From Usitatibacter sp035624355 (GTDB taxonomy: Bacteria; Pseudomonadota; Gammaproteobacteria; Burkholderiales; Usitatibacteraceae): 64,000 bases of DNA. Shown here one piece after another: positions 1 through 8,800 of this stretch. How positions within the stretch are numbered: the stretch's first letter is position 1; every line of letters begins with the position of its first letter. The notes under the pieces are model-generated. The model saw only the letters and a program-made list of their open reading frames with translations. It searched no databases and was not told the origin of the DNA. The position numbers were made by a program, and so were the translations under genes. The DNA lies in assembly GCA_035624355.1 (NCBI GenBank), contig DASPRQ010000103.1, positions 22,630 to 86,629 of the forward strand. The letters run 5' to 3'.

Positions 1-390
1 TTCATGGGCCTGTCGCGCCGCGACGACCTGCGCCTCCTCGACGTCCAGTACGGCGATACCGCCGCCGAGCGCGAGGCCTTCGCGACGGCGGGGGGACGGC
101 TCGAGCGCTTCGAGGAGCTCGACCTGTACGACGACCTCGAGGGCGTGCTCGCGGCCGTGCAGGCCTGCGACCTGGTGGTGACCACCAGCAACGTCACGGC
201 CCATTTCGGCGGCGCGCTGGGCAAGGAGACGCTGCTCGTGTACCTCTCGGGCAATCCGCCGTTCCACTACTGGGTCCCGGGCCCCGACGGCCGGTGCCTG
301 TGGTATCCCTCGGTGCGTGTCGTGACGGCGCGCGGGCTCGACACGTGGGACAAGGCGATGGCGCGCGTCGATGAGCTCCTCCGCGCCTGA
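1..390 (+). CDS. TPR/glycosyltransferase-like protein, C-terminal part (5' end outside window)
   Basis: The reading frame is open from base 1, so the true start lies upstream; only about 129 residues are visible. They align well by eye with the last 125 residues of the next gene: both share LLD(V/L)QYGD, (L/M)(E)G(V/M)LAA, SNVTAH, PPFHYWVP and WYPSV. The SNVTAH-x2-GA-x-G segment resembles the nucleotide-sugar end of GT-B, heptosyltransferase-like glycosyltransferases. The upstream part probably carries TPR repeats like its neighbour, but that is inference. Its stop lies 20 bases inside the next gene, so the two are probably cotranscribed and arose by tandem duplication. The sugar substrate is unknown. 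Confidence 0.75.
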   Translation, partial: FMGLSRRDDLRLLDVQYGDTAAEREAFATAGGRLERFEELDLYDDLEGVLAAVQACDLVVTTSNVTAHFGGALGKETLLVYLSGNPPFHYWVPGPDGRCLWYPSVRVVTARGLDTWDKAMARVDELLRA

Positions 391-2152
391 GGCGAAGGCG
401 CTCGCGCTGCTCCAGGCGGGGCGGCTCGAGGAGGCGGAGGCCGCGTGGCGCGCGATCCTCGCGGAGCGCCCCGACGATGCCGACGCCCTGCACTTCCTCG
501 GCTGCGTGCTCGCCCGCGCGGGACGGACGCAGGACGGGCTCGACCTCATCGACCGATCGCTGCGCCAGGCGCCGCGCAACCCCGCGTTCCTGAACAACCG
601 CGCGCGCGTGCTGGCGGACGCGGGGCGGCTCGAGGAGGCGGTGGCCGACCTGCGCCGCGCCGTGCAGGGCGACCCGCGCTTCGCCGCCGCGTTCCTGCAC
701 CTCGGGACGCTGCTCGGGCGGCTGGGCCGCGGCGAGGAGGCGCTCGCCGCGCTGCGGCGCGCCGCGGCCCTCGACCCGGGACAGCCCGGGGCGCACGCGG
801 CGCTCGGGCGATTGCTGTTCGGCGCCCGGGATTTCGCGGGAGCGCGCGCGTGCTTCGAGCGGGCGCTGGCTCTCCTGCCGGGCGATCCCGACCTGCTCAA
901 CAACCTCGGCCTCGCCCTCCAGGCCGAGGGCGCGATGGACGCGGCCCTCGCGCGCTATCGCGAGGCCCTCGGGCGGCGGCCGCGCTTTCCGGAGGCCCTG
1001 CTCAACCTGGGCAACGCGCTGCGGGAGACGGGCGACCTGGCGGCGGCGGGCGAGATGTACCGCAAGGCGCTCGCCGAGCGTCCCGACTTCGTCGAAGCGC
1101 TGGTCAACGCGGCGAGCGCCGCGGCGGACGTCGGCGATCTCGGGGCGGCGCGCTCCCTCTTCGAGCGGGCGCTGGCGATCGCCCCGGGCTCGGCCGACGC
1201 GCGCTACGGGCTGGGGGTTGTGGCGCTGCGCGAGCGCCGCTGGGCCGAAGGCTGGGACGGCTACGAGCGGCGCTTCGCCACGCGCCCGCCGCAGGCCTCG
1301 TGGCGCGAGCTGCCGCTCGCGAGCCTCGCGCCGGGCGACCTCGATCGCGTGCGGCGCGTCGCCGTGTGGTCGGAGCAGGGCATCGGGGACCAGATTCTCT
1401 TCGCCACGCTGCTGCCGGAGCTCGCGCGGCGCGGGATCGGCGCGGTGGTCGAGGTGGATCCGCGGCTGCGCGAGGCCTTCCGCCGCAGCCTCCCCGGAAT
1501 GGATTTCGTCGGCAAGCCGGCGCCGGACTCCGCCTTCGCGGGATGCGACGCGCAGCTTCCGCTGGGCTCGCTTCCGGCGCTCTTCCGCCGCGGCGCCGAC
1601 GACTTCGCGCGCCAGCCGCGGGCGCTGCTCGAGCCCGACCGCGCGCGGGTCGACGAGATGCGCTCGCGGCTGGGCCCGGGCCGCTGGATCGGCATCGCGT
1701 GGAGGAGCCTGCAGAAGGGCGAGCGGCGCGCGATGGCCGAGCGCAAGTCGATCCCGCTCGAGGCGTTCGGGGCGTTCTCACGCGCCCCCGGGGTGCGCCT
1801 CCTCGATCTCCAATACGGCGACGTGGGCGAGGAGCGCGCGCGCTTCCACGCCCGCTATCCGGGGCTGCTCACGCGGCTCGAGGGCCTCGATCCGTGGAGC
1901 GACCTCGAGGGGATGCTCGCCGCCATCGCGGCGTGCGAGCGCGTCGTCACCTCGAGCAACGTGACCGCGCACCTCGCCGGGGCGATCGGCGCGCCCGCGA
2001 CGGTCGTGTTCCTGCACGGCTGGCCGCCATTCCACTACTGGGTGCCGGACGAGGCCGGGCGCTCGCCCTGGTATCCGTCGGTCGAGGTGGCGGGGGAGAG
2101 GTCCTGGGCGAGCTGGGACGAGGCGCTCGGCGCTCTCGCCGCGCGGCTCTGA
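371..2152 (+). CDS. TPR-repeat protein with C-terminal glycosyltransferase-like domain
   Basis: This 593-residue protein has no signal peptide or membrane segment. Residues 1 to about 290 are tandem tetratricopeptide repeats (recurring A-L-x3-G/P spacing, LLNNLG and LLNLGNALRE helices), a protein-protein scaffold. Residues about 300 to 593 form a GT-B-like domain with WSEQGIGDQILFATLLPEL and a C-terminal SSNVTAHLAGAIGAP motif, as in TPR proteins annotated near heptosyltransferases (family 9-like). The ATG lies inside the preceding paralogue, giving a 20-base overlap and likely translational coupling. A role in surface glycan or protein glycosylation, possibly of the pilins encoded next door, is inference; no substrate can be assigned. 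Confidence 0.8.
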   Translation: MSSSAPEAKALALLQAGRLEEAEAAWRAILAERPDDADALHFLGCVLARAGRTQDGLDLIDRSLRQAPRNPAFLNNRARVLADAGRLEEAVADLRRAVQGDPRFAAAFLHLGTLLGRLGRGEEALAALRRAAALDPGQPGAHAALGRLLFGARDFAGARACFERALALLPGDPDLLNNLGLALQAEGAMDAALARYREALGRRPRFPEALLNLGNALRETGDLAAAGEMYRKALAERPDFVEALVNAASAAADVGDLGAARSLFERALAIAPGSADARYGLGVVALRERRWAEGWDGYERRFATRPPQASWRELPLASLAPGDLDRVRRVAVWSEQGIGDQILFATLLPELARRGIGAVVEVDPRLREAFRRSLPGMDFVGKPAPDSAFAGCDAQLPLGSLPALFRRGADDFARQPRALLEPDRARVDEMRSRLGPGRWIGIAWRSLQKGERRAMAERKSIPLEAFGAFSRAPGVRLLDLQYGDVGEERARFHARYPGLLTRLEGLDPWSDLEGMLAAIAACERVVTSSNVTAHLAGAIGAPATVVFLHGWPPFHYWVPDEAGRSPWYPSVEVAGERSWASWDEALGALAARL

Positions 2153-2167
2153 CGCCCTGCGGAAAGG

Positions 2168-2243
<76 letters not shown>

Positions 2244-2253
2244 ACGGCCGACG

Positions 2254-2259
2254 ATTATA
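2254..2259 (-). promoter_or_regulatory. -10 element of tRNA-Thr(CGU)
   Basis: The minus strand reads TATAAT here, a perfect sigma70 -10 box about 10 bases before the tRNA 5' end, so the transcript would start at or very near the mature tRNA. I see no convincing -35 hexamer at 16-18 bases. Confidence 0.55.
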
Positions 2260-2389
2260 CCGTCATCGGCCCTCCTCCCGGTAGCCGCGGGCGCGCGCAA
2301 GCCCTTGAAATCGGGGGCCGCAGGGCCCTCCGCCCGTCGGCCCGGGCTCGCCGCCCATCGGCTTAGAATGGCCGCGCGTCGGGATGCGC

Positions 2390-2419
2390 TTGTCGACCCG
2401 CCGGGCCGATCCTTAGATT
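2390..2419 (+). promoter_or_regulatory. possible sigma70 promoter of the minor-pilin operon
   Basis: TTGTCG at 2390-2395 and TAGATT at 2414-2419 are separated by 18 bases; each matches four of six consensus bases. The start would fall about 25 bases before the pilE ATG. No sigma54 GG-N10-GC signature was found in this 200-base gap, although pilin operons can be PilSR/sigma54 controlled. Confidence 0.35.
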
Positions 2420-2449
2420 GCCGCCTAACCCCCAGAAAGGGCTCCGAAA

Positions 2450-2911
2450 ATGCTGCGCAGACAACGAGGCTTCACCCTGATCGAGGTCATGGTGACCGTC
2501 GCGATCATCGCGATCCTGGCTGCCATTGCCCTGCCGAACTACCGCGACTACGTGACGCGGGGCAAGCTCACCGAGGCCACGGGCGGCCTCGCGGACGCGC
2601 GGGTGAAGATGGAGCAGTACTACCAGGACAACCGCACCTACCCCACGGGCTGCGTGATCGCGCCGACCTCGCCGGGATTGAACAACGTGCAGGTGCAGAA
2701 CCTGCAGTACTTCACCCTTTCCTGCTCGAACCTGAGCGCCACGACCTACACCGTCACCGCCACGGGCGTCGCCGACATGACGGGCTTCGCCTACACGATC
2801 GACCAGGACAACAACAAGACGTCGACCTTCAGCGGCTCGGGCGCGAGCTCGGGCTACACGGCCGCCTCGCCCAACAACTGCTGGGTCCTGCGCAAGGGCG
2901 GGTCATGCTGA
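2450..2911 (+). CDS. pilE: type IV prepilin PilE
   Basis: This 153-residue protein is a type IV (minor) pilin subunit, exported and processed by prepilin peptidase PilD. The leader MLRRQRG is followed by the processing site G|FTLIE with the conserved Glu5, then the hydrophobic helix VMVTVAIIAILAAIALPNY that anchors subunits and packs in the pilus core. The globular part has the KMEQYYQDNRTYPTGC signature of PilE proteins and a C-terminal Cys-bounded loop (NCW...GSC) suggesting the usual D-region disulfide. A purine-rich AGAAAGG lies 9 bases before the ATG. It heads an operon of minor pilins, whereas in Pseudomonas pilE is the last gene. Confidence 0.92.
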   Translation: MLRRQRGFTLIEVMVTVAIIAILAAIALPNYRDYVTRGKLTEATGGLADARVKMEQYYQDNRTYPTGCVIAPTSPGLNNVQVQNLQYFTLSCSNLSATTYTVTATGVADMTGFAYTIDQDNNKTSTFSGSGASSGYTAASPNNCWVLRKGGSC

Positions 2912-3489
2912 ATCGCGCCGCCCGCCCGGCCGGCTTCACGCTCGTCGAGATCCTCATCACGCTCGCGATCATCGCCATGGTGATCGCCTTCGGGTTCCCC
3001 TCCATGAGAGTGTGGCTGCAGAACACGCAGCTGCGCAACGCCGCGGACTCGATCCTCGGCGGCCTTCAGTCGGCGCGCATCGAGGCGCTCAAGCGCAACA
3101 CCACCGTGGCCTTCGAGCTGACGGACCCCAACTCGACCGCCTGGCATGTTTGCCTCTTCGACATCCCCTCGGACGCCTGCTCGCCGGGCGACCTCCTGGC
3201 CGCGCCGGGGTCGAGCTCGAGCAACGCGCGGGTCGGGGTCGAGACGGCGTTCACCAACTACGCGGCCCCCCTCAACGCCGGAAGCGGCGTCCCGGCGCTC
3301 GTGGCGTTCGATTCCTTCGGCCGCGTCTCGCCCAGCTCGCCGGTGAACATCGCGCGCATCGACCTGCGCAACCCGACGCTCGCGGCCGGCGACGAGCGCC
3401 GCCTCTCGATCCGGATCGAAACGGCGGGCGAGGTGCACATGTGCGACCCGCAGCTTTCGAAGGCCGTCAATCCGCAGGGCTGCCAATGA
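2905..3489 (+). CDS. fimT: FimT/GspH-type minor prepilin
   Basis: This 194-residue pseudopilin of the FimT/FimU/GspH family has a prepilin site AG|FTLVE after an eight-residue leader, helix ILITLAIIAMVIAFGFP, and the GspH-like NTQLRNAADSILGGLQSARIEALKRN helix. FimT-family minor pilins prime pilus assembly and in some species bind DNA for uptake. The ATG overlaps the pilE stop by 7 bases, which fixes the start and implies coupling. Cysteines at VCLF...DACS and near the end (MCDPQ...GCQ) are consistent with periplasmic disulfides. Confidence 0.88.
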   Translation: MLNRAARPAGFTLVEILITLAIIAMVIAFGFPSMRVWLQNTQLRNAADSILGGLQSARIEALKRNTTVAFELTDPNSTAWHVCLFDIPSDACSPGDLLAAPGSSSSNARVGVETAFTNYAAPLNAGSGVPALVAFDSFGRVSPSSPVNIARIDLRNPTLAAGDERRLSIRIETAGEVHMCDPQLSKAVNPQGCQ

Positions 3490-3905
3490 AGAAGATCGAC
3501 ATGAAACGGCAATCGGGGCGCCGGACGCCCGGCTCGCAGAAGGGCGTGATGCTCATCGAGGCCCTGGTGGCGATCCTCATCTTCACGCTCGGCATCGTCG
3601 CCGTCATGGGGTTGCAGGCCAACTCCATCATCCAGGTGGGCCAGGCGAAGTACCGCACCGACGCGAGCTACCTCGCCAACCAGATCCTCGGGAAGATGTG
3701 GGTCGACCAGACGAACCTCGCGAGCTACCAGACGCCGGGCTATTCCGGCCGCGCGGACTGGGACACGCTCGTCGCCGCGACGCTCCCGCAGGGCGCGGCC
3801 AATATCGTGGTCGCGGGGTCGCTCGTGACCGTGACGTTGCAGTGGCGGCAGCCGGAGGACGTCGTGACCCACCAGTTCCTCGCCGTCGGGAACATCAATC
3901 CATGA
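3486..3905 (+). CDS. pilV: minor prepilin PilV
   Basis: This 139-residue minor pilin has a longer basic leader (about 20 residues) ending in KG|VMLIEALVAILIFTLGIVAVMGLQA. The Val at +1 followed by MLIEAL is characteristic of PilV/GspI rather than PilE. The body contains the LANQILGKMW segment common in PilV. The start overlaps the fimT stop as ATGA. PilV, PilW, PilX, FimT and PilE form the priming complex at the pilus tip that carries PilY1. Confidence 0.88.
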   Translation: MKKIDMKRQSGRRTPGSQKGVMLIEALVAILIFTLGIVAVMGLQANSIIQVGQAKYRTDASYLANQILGKMWVDQTNLASYQTPGYSGRADWDTLVAATLPQGAANIVVAGSLVTVTLQWRQPEDVVTHQFLAVGNINP

Positions 3906-5182
3906 GCCCGAACCCGCGCCGCGCTCCCTCCCGTCCCGCCGGCTTCACGCTGGTGGAGATCATGATCGGCCTGCTGATCGGCGTGATCGGCATCGTCGTC
4001 ATCATGCAGACCTTCGCCGTCTCCGAGGGCTACAAGCGCACGGCCACGAGCGGCACCGACGCGCAGGTGAACGGCGGCATCGCGCTCTACCTGCTGCAGC
4101 GCGACCTGCGCAACGCCGGCTACGGCATCACCCCGCTCGTCATGGCCGGGTGCACGTCGGTGGTCGTCTGGAACAGCGCCTCGGGGACGAGCACCGCCGT
4201 GCGCTGGGTCCCGGTGGACGTGAATCCCGCCGGCATCCCCGCGGGCGACCCGAACACCGACGTGATCCTCGTCGCGCACGGCACCTCCGACAGCTTCGTG
4301 ACCGGCGTGGCCGCGAACCAGGTGGCGAACAGCACCGACCAGTTCGACATCACCGTCAACCGCGACGGGTTCCGCAACGGGGACCTGGTGGTCGGCGTCC
4401 AGCCGGGCGGCGGGGCCGGCGGCTCGACGAGCTGCGTGCTGAACGAGCTCACCGCCGTTCCGTCCGCCAACGGCAGCTGCAGCGCGCCGCTGCCGCCGGG
4501 CAGCAGCTACCTCCTGCACGGCACCTCGGTCTACAAGAACAACTCGGCGGCCTGCGCGAACACGACCCCGACGCACAACGCGGCGGGCGGCATCGTGGAT
4601 CCGGGCGGGGTTCCCGTCCCGCGGCTCAACCAGGCGAACGGCGCCCAGCTCTTCGACATGGGCGGCGCCCCCGAGGTCAAGATCTACGCCATCCGCAACG
4701 GCAACCTCACGATGTGCAACGCGGTGACCGCCGACTGCACGAACGTCGCCAACTACGACGTGGTCGTGAACGACATCGTGAGCATGCACGCGATCTTCGG
4801 CGGCGACTACGTCGGCTCGCCGCCGGCCGGCTCGACCGCGCTCGGCGACGGCGTCGTGGACCAGTGGAGCCGCAACCCGCTCGCGGCCGCGAACGACGTG
4901 CTGCGCACGCTCGCCGTGGCGATCGAGATCACCGCGCGCAGCAACCTCAGGGAGAAGCCGTCGCCGGGCTCGACGACGTGCGACACGACCCCCGATCCCA
5001 CGCGGCCGGACCGCGCGCAGACGACGGACTGGTACCAGCCCTTGGCGGCGCTGGCCGTGGGATCGCTCGCGGGCGCGCAGATCGACGTCTCGCACGGCGG
5101 GGCCGTGACCGATTTCAACTGCTACCGCTACAAGCTGTTCCAGACGGTCGTCCCGCTGCGCAACCTGGTCTGGAGGCCGTGA
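3902..5182 (+). CDS. pilW: minor prepilin PilW
   Basis: This 426-residue PilW-type minor pilin has a processing site AG|FTLVEIMIGLLIGVIGIVVIMQTF and the PilW hallmark GIALYLLQRDLRNAGYGI just after the helix. The large globular domain has several cysteines, as expected for a periplasmic tip protein. The length is slightly above typical PilW proteins. Its ATG overlaps pilV by 4 bases and its stop overlaps the pilX ATG by one base (TGATG), so the operon is translationally coupled. Confidence 0.88.
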   Translation: MSPNPRRAPSRPAGFTLVEIMIGLLIGVIGIVVIMQTFAVSEGYKRTATSGTDAQVNGGIALYLLQRDLRNAGYGITPLVMAGCTSVVVWNSASGTSTAVRWVPVDVNPAGIPAGDPNTDVILVAHGTSDSFVTGVAANQVANSTDQFDITVNRDGFRNGDLVVGVQPGGGAGGSTSCVLNELTAVPSANGSCSAPLPPGSSYLLHGTSVYKNNSAACANTTPTHNAAGGIVDPGGVPVPRLNQANGAQLFDMGGAPEVKIYAIRNGNLTMCNAVTADCTNVANYDVVVNDIVSMHAIFGGDYVGSPPAGSTALGDGVVDQWSRNPLAAANDVLRTLAVAIEITARSNLREKPSPGSTTCDTTPDPTRPDRAQTTDWYQPLAALAVGSLAGAQIDVSHGGAVTDFNCYRYKLFQTVVPLRNLVWRP

Positions 5183-5826
5183 TGGTTTCGAACGCGAGGA
5201 ACGCCATGGATCGCAGGTCCGCACCGGCGCGGCGCCAGGGAGGCGTCGTGCTGATGATCGCCCTCATCGTGCTGGTGGCGATGACGCTCGCCGCCCTGGG
5301 GCTCATCCGCTCGATCGACACCGGCACCATGGTCGCCGGGAACATCGGCTTCCGCGAGGCGGCCACCGCGAGCGGCGACAGCGGCGTCGAGGCGGCGCGC
5401 ACGTGGCTCATCGCCAACCAGCTCGCCCTCGACAACGACCAGCCGGCCGCCGGCTATTACTCCACGCGCCAGGACAACCTGGACATCACCGGCAACCTCA
5501 CCGCGGGGGGCACGGACGGCGTGGACTGGGGCGGGTCGGATCCCTCCCAGCCGGTGAAGGCCTTCGACGCGGGCACCGCCCTCGACGGCACCGGCAACCA
5601 CGTGTTCTACCTCATCCAGCGGCTGTGCTCGATCCCGGGGAGCGTCAACCTGCCGCTGCAGAGCTGCACGACCGCCACGGTGAGCGGCATCGGCAGCACG
5701 CAGAACGCGCCCGACTATTCGTCGTACGGACTCTATACCCAGAACGAGGCCTACTACCGCGTCACCGCGCGGGTCAACGGACCCAAGAACACGGTGAGCT
5801 ACGTGCAGGCCGTGATCGAGATGTGA
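5182..5826 (+). CDS. pilX: minor pilin PilX
   Basis: This 214-residue PilX has a basic N-terminus, then GGVVLMIALIVLVAMTLAAL, the PilX-type membrane helix that lacks the FTLVE consensus and Glu5, followed by the conserved GNIGFREAATASGDSGVEAARTW segment. It is part of the tip complex upstream of pilY1. The start is fixed by TGATG overlap with pilW. The protein ends a short distance before the AAGGAG ribosome site of pilY1. Confidence 0.87.
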   Translation: MVSNARNAMDRRSAPARRQGGVVLMIALIVLVAMTLAALGLIRSIDTGTMVAGNIGFREAATASGDSGVEAARTWLIANQLALDNDQPAAGYYSTRQDNLDITGNLTAGGTDGVDWGGSDPSQPVKAFDAGTALDGTGNHVFYLIQRLCSIPGSVNLPLQSCTTATVSGIGSTQNAPDYSSYGLYTQNEAYYRVTARVNGPKNTVSYVQAVIEM

Positions 5827-5859
5827 TGTGAATCGAGGAGCCCTCTCAAGGAGACGTTC

Positions 5860-8800
5860 ATGAAGCACGCCATGTCCCCGTCGCCGTCGCGCGCGCGCCT
5901 TTGCATCGCGGCGCTGGTGCTTGCCAGCGGGCTGGGCACGGTCCTTCCCGCCGCCGCGGCGCTGATCGACCTCTCGCAATCTCCCCTCGCGAGCAGCTCC
6001 AGCGGGATCGTGAAGCCCAACATCAGCTTCGTGCTCGACTCCTCGGGCTCGATGGCATGGTCGCACGCGCCCGACGAGTCGCAGCCCTTCGCCAGCAAGG
6101 TGGGCTACAAGACCACGCAATGCAACAGCATCTACTACCGTCCCGACATCCAGTACGTGCCGCCGAAGCACTCGGACGGAACCGACTACCCCAACTCGAG
6201 CTTTACCGGCGCCTGGAAGAACGGCTTCACCACGGGCGCGGGAACGGTGGACCTGTCGAGCTCCTTCTACGCCTACGACAACACCAGCAGCTTCGGCGCG
6301 GGCACCGACACCGCGCAGCCCGCCTACTACTACCTCTACCTCGGCTCGCAGACGCCGAGCGGCGTCAACTACCAGAACACCAGCAGCCAGTTCTACAAGG
6401 AGTGCAACCTGAACGAGTCGCCCAAGCCCTACGCGACGATCACATTTTCCGGCAGCAACAGCACGGCCGTGGTGAGCATCACCGTGAACGGGCTGAACAT
6501 CATGAGCGGCTCGACCTCCGCGACGACGAGCTCCAGCACGCTCGCCTCCAGCACGGCGGCGCTGATCACGGTGGCCGGCTACAGCGCGACCGCCTCCGGC
6601 AGCACGGTGACGATCAACGGCCCGGCCTCGGCCGCGGGGGTCGTTCCGGTCGTCACCACGTCGCCGCCGCAGCCGACCGCGACCGTGACGTTCTCCGCGG
6701 GCGGCAACAACTCGATCGTGCAGGGCATCAAGGTGGGCGGCACCCAGATCATGATCGGCGCCACCTCCGCGACCACGAGCACGACCACGATGGCGACCAA
6801 CGTCGCCGGGAACATCAGTCTGGCGGGCTACAGCGCGACCTCCTCCGGCAGCACCGTCACGATCACCGGTCCCGCGGGGTCCGCCGGGCTCGTGCCCGTG
6901 GTCACCATCCAGCCGGTCACCGCGACGGCGACCATCACGGTCTCGGGCAGCGGCAGCACGTCGGTGTCGAGCATCAAGGTGAACGGCCTCGAGACCATGA
7001 GCGGCACTTCCACCGCGAGCAGCAGCAGCAACACCGTCGCGTCCAACGTCGCCGCGAAGATCAACCAGAACGGCTTCAGCGCGAGCGCCTCGGGCAGCAC
7101 GATCACGATCAGCGGCCCGCTCTCGGCGGCGGGCTTCACGCCCGTCGTCACGAAGTCGGGCGGCAAGACGCTCACGCCTTCGGCCTTCGTGGCCGGAAGC
7201 ACGATGAACTACTCGGCCTCGTCGTTCACCCTGTCGGCTCCCATATCGGCGGCGGTGCAGGCCTTCACCCCGTTCCAGAAGGTCATCGTGAGCGCGACCT
7301 CGGGCCCCGGCGGCACCGACGAGCGCCAGAACTTCGCGAACTGGTTCAGCTATTACCGGTGGCGCATCCTGATGATGAAGTCCGGCGCGGGCCGCGCTTT
7401 CGCGAGCATCGGGTCGAACTACCGCGTGGGCTTCATGACGATCTACGCCACGCCGAGCAGCAGCACGACGGACCCGAACTACCTGGCGATCAACGACTTC
7501 GACCAGACGCAGAAGGACGCCTGGTACTCGAAGTTCTACGGGGAAACCGCCGGCGGATCGACGCCCCTGAAGACCGCGTTCTCGACCGCGGGGCGCAACA
7601 TCGCGGGCAAGCTCGGCCCGGATCCCATCCAGTACTCGTGCCAGCAGAACTTCCTCATCCTCACGACGGACGGCTACTGGAACGCGGGCACGGCCAACGC
7701 CGTGAAGCTCGACGGCTCGACCGCGGTGGGCAACCAGGACAACAACGCCACCGCCACACCGCGGCCGATGTACGACGGCGGCCTCTCGGGCGCGTCGAAC
7801 ACGCTGGCCGACGCCTCCGCGTACTACTACAACACGGACCTCCGCACCACCAACTGCAACTCGGGCGTGGGCGGCGCGGACGTCTGCCAGAACAACGTGC
7901 CGGTCTCGGGCGCCGACAGCGCCCCGTGGCAGCACATGACGACGTTCACCCTGGGCCTGGGCACGAACGGCCTGCTCGGCTTCTCGTCCGACTACCTTTC
8001 GGGCGGGTCGGCCGACTACAACGCGATCGTGTCCGGCTCGAAGAACTGGCCGGTGCCCACGGGCGACACGCTCACCACGATCGACGACCTGTGGCACGCG
8101 GCGGTCGACGGGCACGGCGAGTACTTCAGCGCGAAGAACCCGGACCTGCTCGTCTCGGGCCTGCGCCAGGCGCTCGCGGGCGTCTCGGCGCGCGAGGCGG
8201 CGGGCGCCGCGGCGGCGACCTCGAACCTCGAGCCGGTCGCCGGCGACAACTTCGCGTTCGTCGCGAGCTACACCACCGTCAAGTGGGACGGCGAGATCCA
8301 GGCGCGCCCGATCGACCTCGTGACGGGGGCCATATCCTCCACGCCGATCTGGTCGGGGCAGGCGCAGCTCGACACGCAGGTCTCTCTCAACAGCGACTCG
8401 CGGACGATCTTCACGTTCCTGGGCGGCGCGCAGGTGTCCTTCGCGCCCTCGAGCTTCACCACGGGGCAGAAATCGACGTGGTTCGATCCCACGGCCTCGC
8501 CCGCGCTGTCGCAGTTCGCGGGATGGACGCCTACCCAGGTGGCCGCGGCGACCCCCGACACGCTCATCAACTACCTGCGGGGCCAGTTCGGCTACGAGGA
8601 GCGCGGCTCGAACGCGGTGCAGCTCTACCGCGAGCGCGACCACGTGCTCGGCGACATCATCGACGGCAAGCCGGTCTACGTGAAGAGCCCGCCGTTCAAC
8701 TACAGCGAGAACAGCTACCAGACGTTCAAGACGAGCCTCGCCTCGCGCCAGGGCGTCGTGTACGTGGCGGCCAACGACGGCATGCTGCACGCCTTCGATT

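Noticed and set aside
6433..7155. Possible CRISPR or DNA-level satellite
   Set aside because: Unit size is about 247 bases, copies diverge at DNA level and keep the reading frame, so it is a protein repeat.
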